A stretch of DNA of 64,000 nt. It comes from Leucothrix mucor DSM 2157. Its GTDB lineage: Bacteria; Pseudomonadota; Gammaproteobacteria; Thiotrichales; Thiotrichaceae. The stretch covers positions 3,569,501 through 3,633,500 of the forward strand of contig NZ_ATTE01000001.1 of NCBI RefSeq assembly GCF_000419525.1, written 5' to 3'. Below, piece after piece: positions 63,558 through 64,000 of the stretch (its first letter is position 1; each line of letters opens with the position of its first letter). A program made the translations under genes and the position numbers. Under the pieces are notes generated by a model, which saw nothing but the letters and a program-made list of their open reading frames with translations, made no database searches and was not told where the DNA came from.

Positions 63558-63688
63558 ATTGGGGCCAAAGGGAGGGAGTCAAAAGTATAGCCTTCAACGC
63601 TCTCACCATAAACCACAACCATCGCATTCCTTAGCAATTGGCGTTAGTATCGCTGGCTCTTTAGTCCAACCCCAATGCTGTGACTGCT

Positions 63689-64000
63689 ATGCAAACCAAC
63701 TTATTAGACCGGGCTTCACCCTATTTACTGCTGGTACTCACTACGTTGTTCTGGGCTGGCAATATCAATTTGGGTCGCGCCATTTCCGGCGAAGTCCCAC
63801 CGCTGGGCTTATCTTTCTGGCGTTGGATAGTGGCATTTGCCTGCCTGCTTCCTTTTGCCTACAAACCCATGCAACAGCAGTGGGCAACCCTGAAATCTCA
63901 CTTATGGTTGGTGTTAGCGCTATCGGCTACTGGCGTCGCGGGCTTTAATAGCTTTGTGTATCTCGGCTTGCAAAGTACCTCAGCGACCAATGGTGTTTTG
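63689..64000 (+). CDS. EamA-type DMT transporter (partial, cut by window end)
   Basis: The first 104 codons of a DMT permease: after a short polar start the chain enters helix 1 with LTTLFWAGNINLGRA, the EamA signature, then helix 2 (GLSFWRWIVAFACLLPF) and helix 3 (WLVLALSATGVAGF). The frame is open to the end of the window. It is divergent from the MFS gene, with about 130 bp between. Confidence 0.85.
   Translation, partial: MQTNLLDRASPYLLLVLTTLFWAGNINLGRAISGEVPPLGLSFWRWIVAFACLLPFAYKPMQQQWATLKSHLWLVLALSATGVAGFNSFVYLGLQSTSATNGVL

Noticed and set aside
63520-63948. A 142-residue plus-strand reading frame at the right end
   Set aside because: It is the wrong frame across the DMT transporter gene starting at 63689, whose product has clear EamA helices.
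1-64000. CRISPR arrays, rRNA or tRNA genes, prophage or IS elements
   Set aside because: No regularly spaced direct repeats, cloverleaf sequences, integrase, phage structural or transposase genes were recognised.

Overview
The window is a stretch of chromosome from a gammaproteobacterium. The evidence is the combination of an EF-P-like protein (EfpL), FabA, FimV, a DUF3549 protein beside UbiA, NasS/NasT nitrate control and a FadL porin. Base composition looks close to 50% GC. A marine or aquatic heterotroph, perhaps Thiotrichales-like, is a guess. I see no tRNA, rRNA, prophage, CRISPR array or insertion sequence. The DNA is densely coded, mostly core-genome, with small accessory insertions.

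Layout. 1-2400: acyl-CoA genes (end of an IcmF-type mutase, 3-hydroxyacyl-CoA dehydrogenase, enoyl-CoA hydratase). 2400-2960: a gene-poor gap bounded by two inverted copies of a hairpin element with a conserved 37-nt loop and different, self-complementary stems. 2960-7050: a galactose-oxidase-like copper radical enzyme with three C-terminal adhesive-type repeats, an SCO copper chaperone and an AraC regulator. 7180-9780: a DMT exporter and a toxin-antitoxin-like pair (Xre-ImmA metallopeptidase plus PIN nuclease). 9850-16620: RarD, HAD phosphatase, transglutaminase-like protein, DUF218 protein, EfpL, LysR regulator, glutathione peroxidase. 16670-21810: YqfO-like protein, NERD-UvrD helicase, aldehyde dehydrogenase and an unusual GAF regulator. 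21900-28310: PepSY protein, LysM protein, amidotransferase, PBP4-type DacB and a GGDEF-EAL sensor. 28430-32960: accessory island with a frameshifted AAA-ATPase remnant, an AAA/DUF4143 ATPase, a RecQ-type helicase and a ParE/Phd pair.

33050-38480 is the best-resolved regulatory unit. nasT-nasS, then a sigma-54-type promoter, two hairpins with A..G hexaloops (ANTAR-binding type), an intrinsic terminator, and then the nitrate ABC transporter genes nrtA-nrtB-nrtD. The parts fit a circuit in which transcription is started under nitrogen control and read-through is allowed by NasT when nitrate is sensed by NasS.

38600-50900: TrmB, a lipase-like lipoprotein, FadL, DUF3549 protein, UbiA, FabA, DinB, a 222-residue unknown, a FimV-like protein, ETF-ubiquinone oxidoreductase and a PaaI-type thioesterase. 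50930-52820: purine permease plus UraD (urate breakdown). 53030-55660: a lipoprotein and a large GEVED/LruC-domain exported protein. 55740-58780: four-gene cassette (polyprenyl-phosphate glycosyltransferase, two small flippase-type subunits, GT-C membrane glycosyltransferase) that looks like a complete periplasmic sugar-transfer pathway. 58840-64000: thioesterase, CpdB nucleotidase, an esterase lipoprotein translationally coupled to an MFS transporter, and the start of a DMT transporter cut by the window edge.
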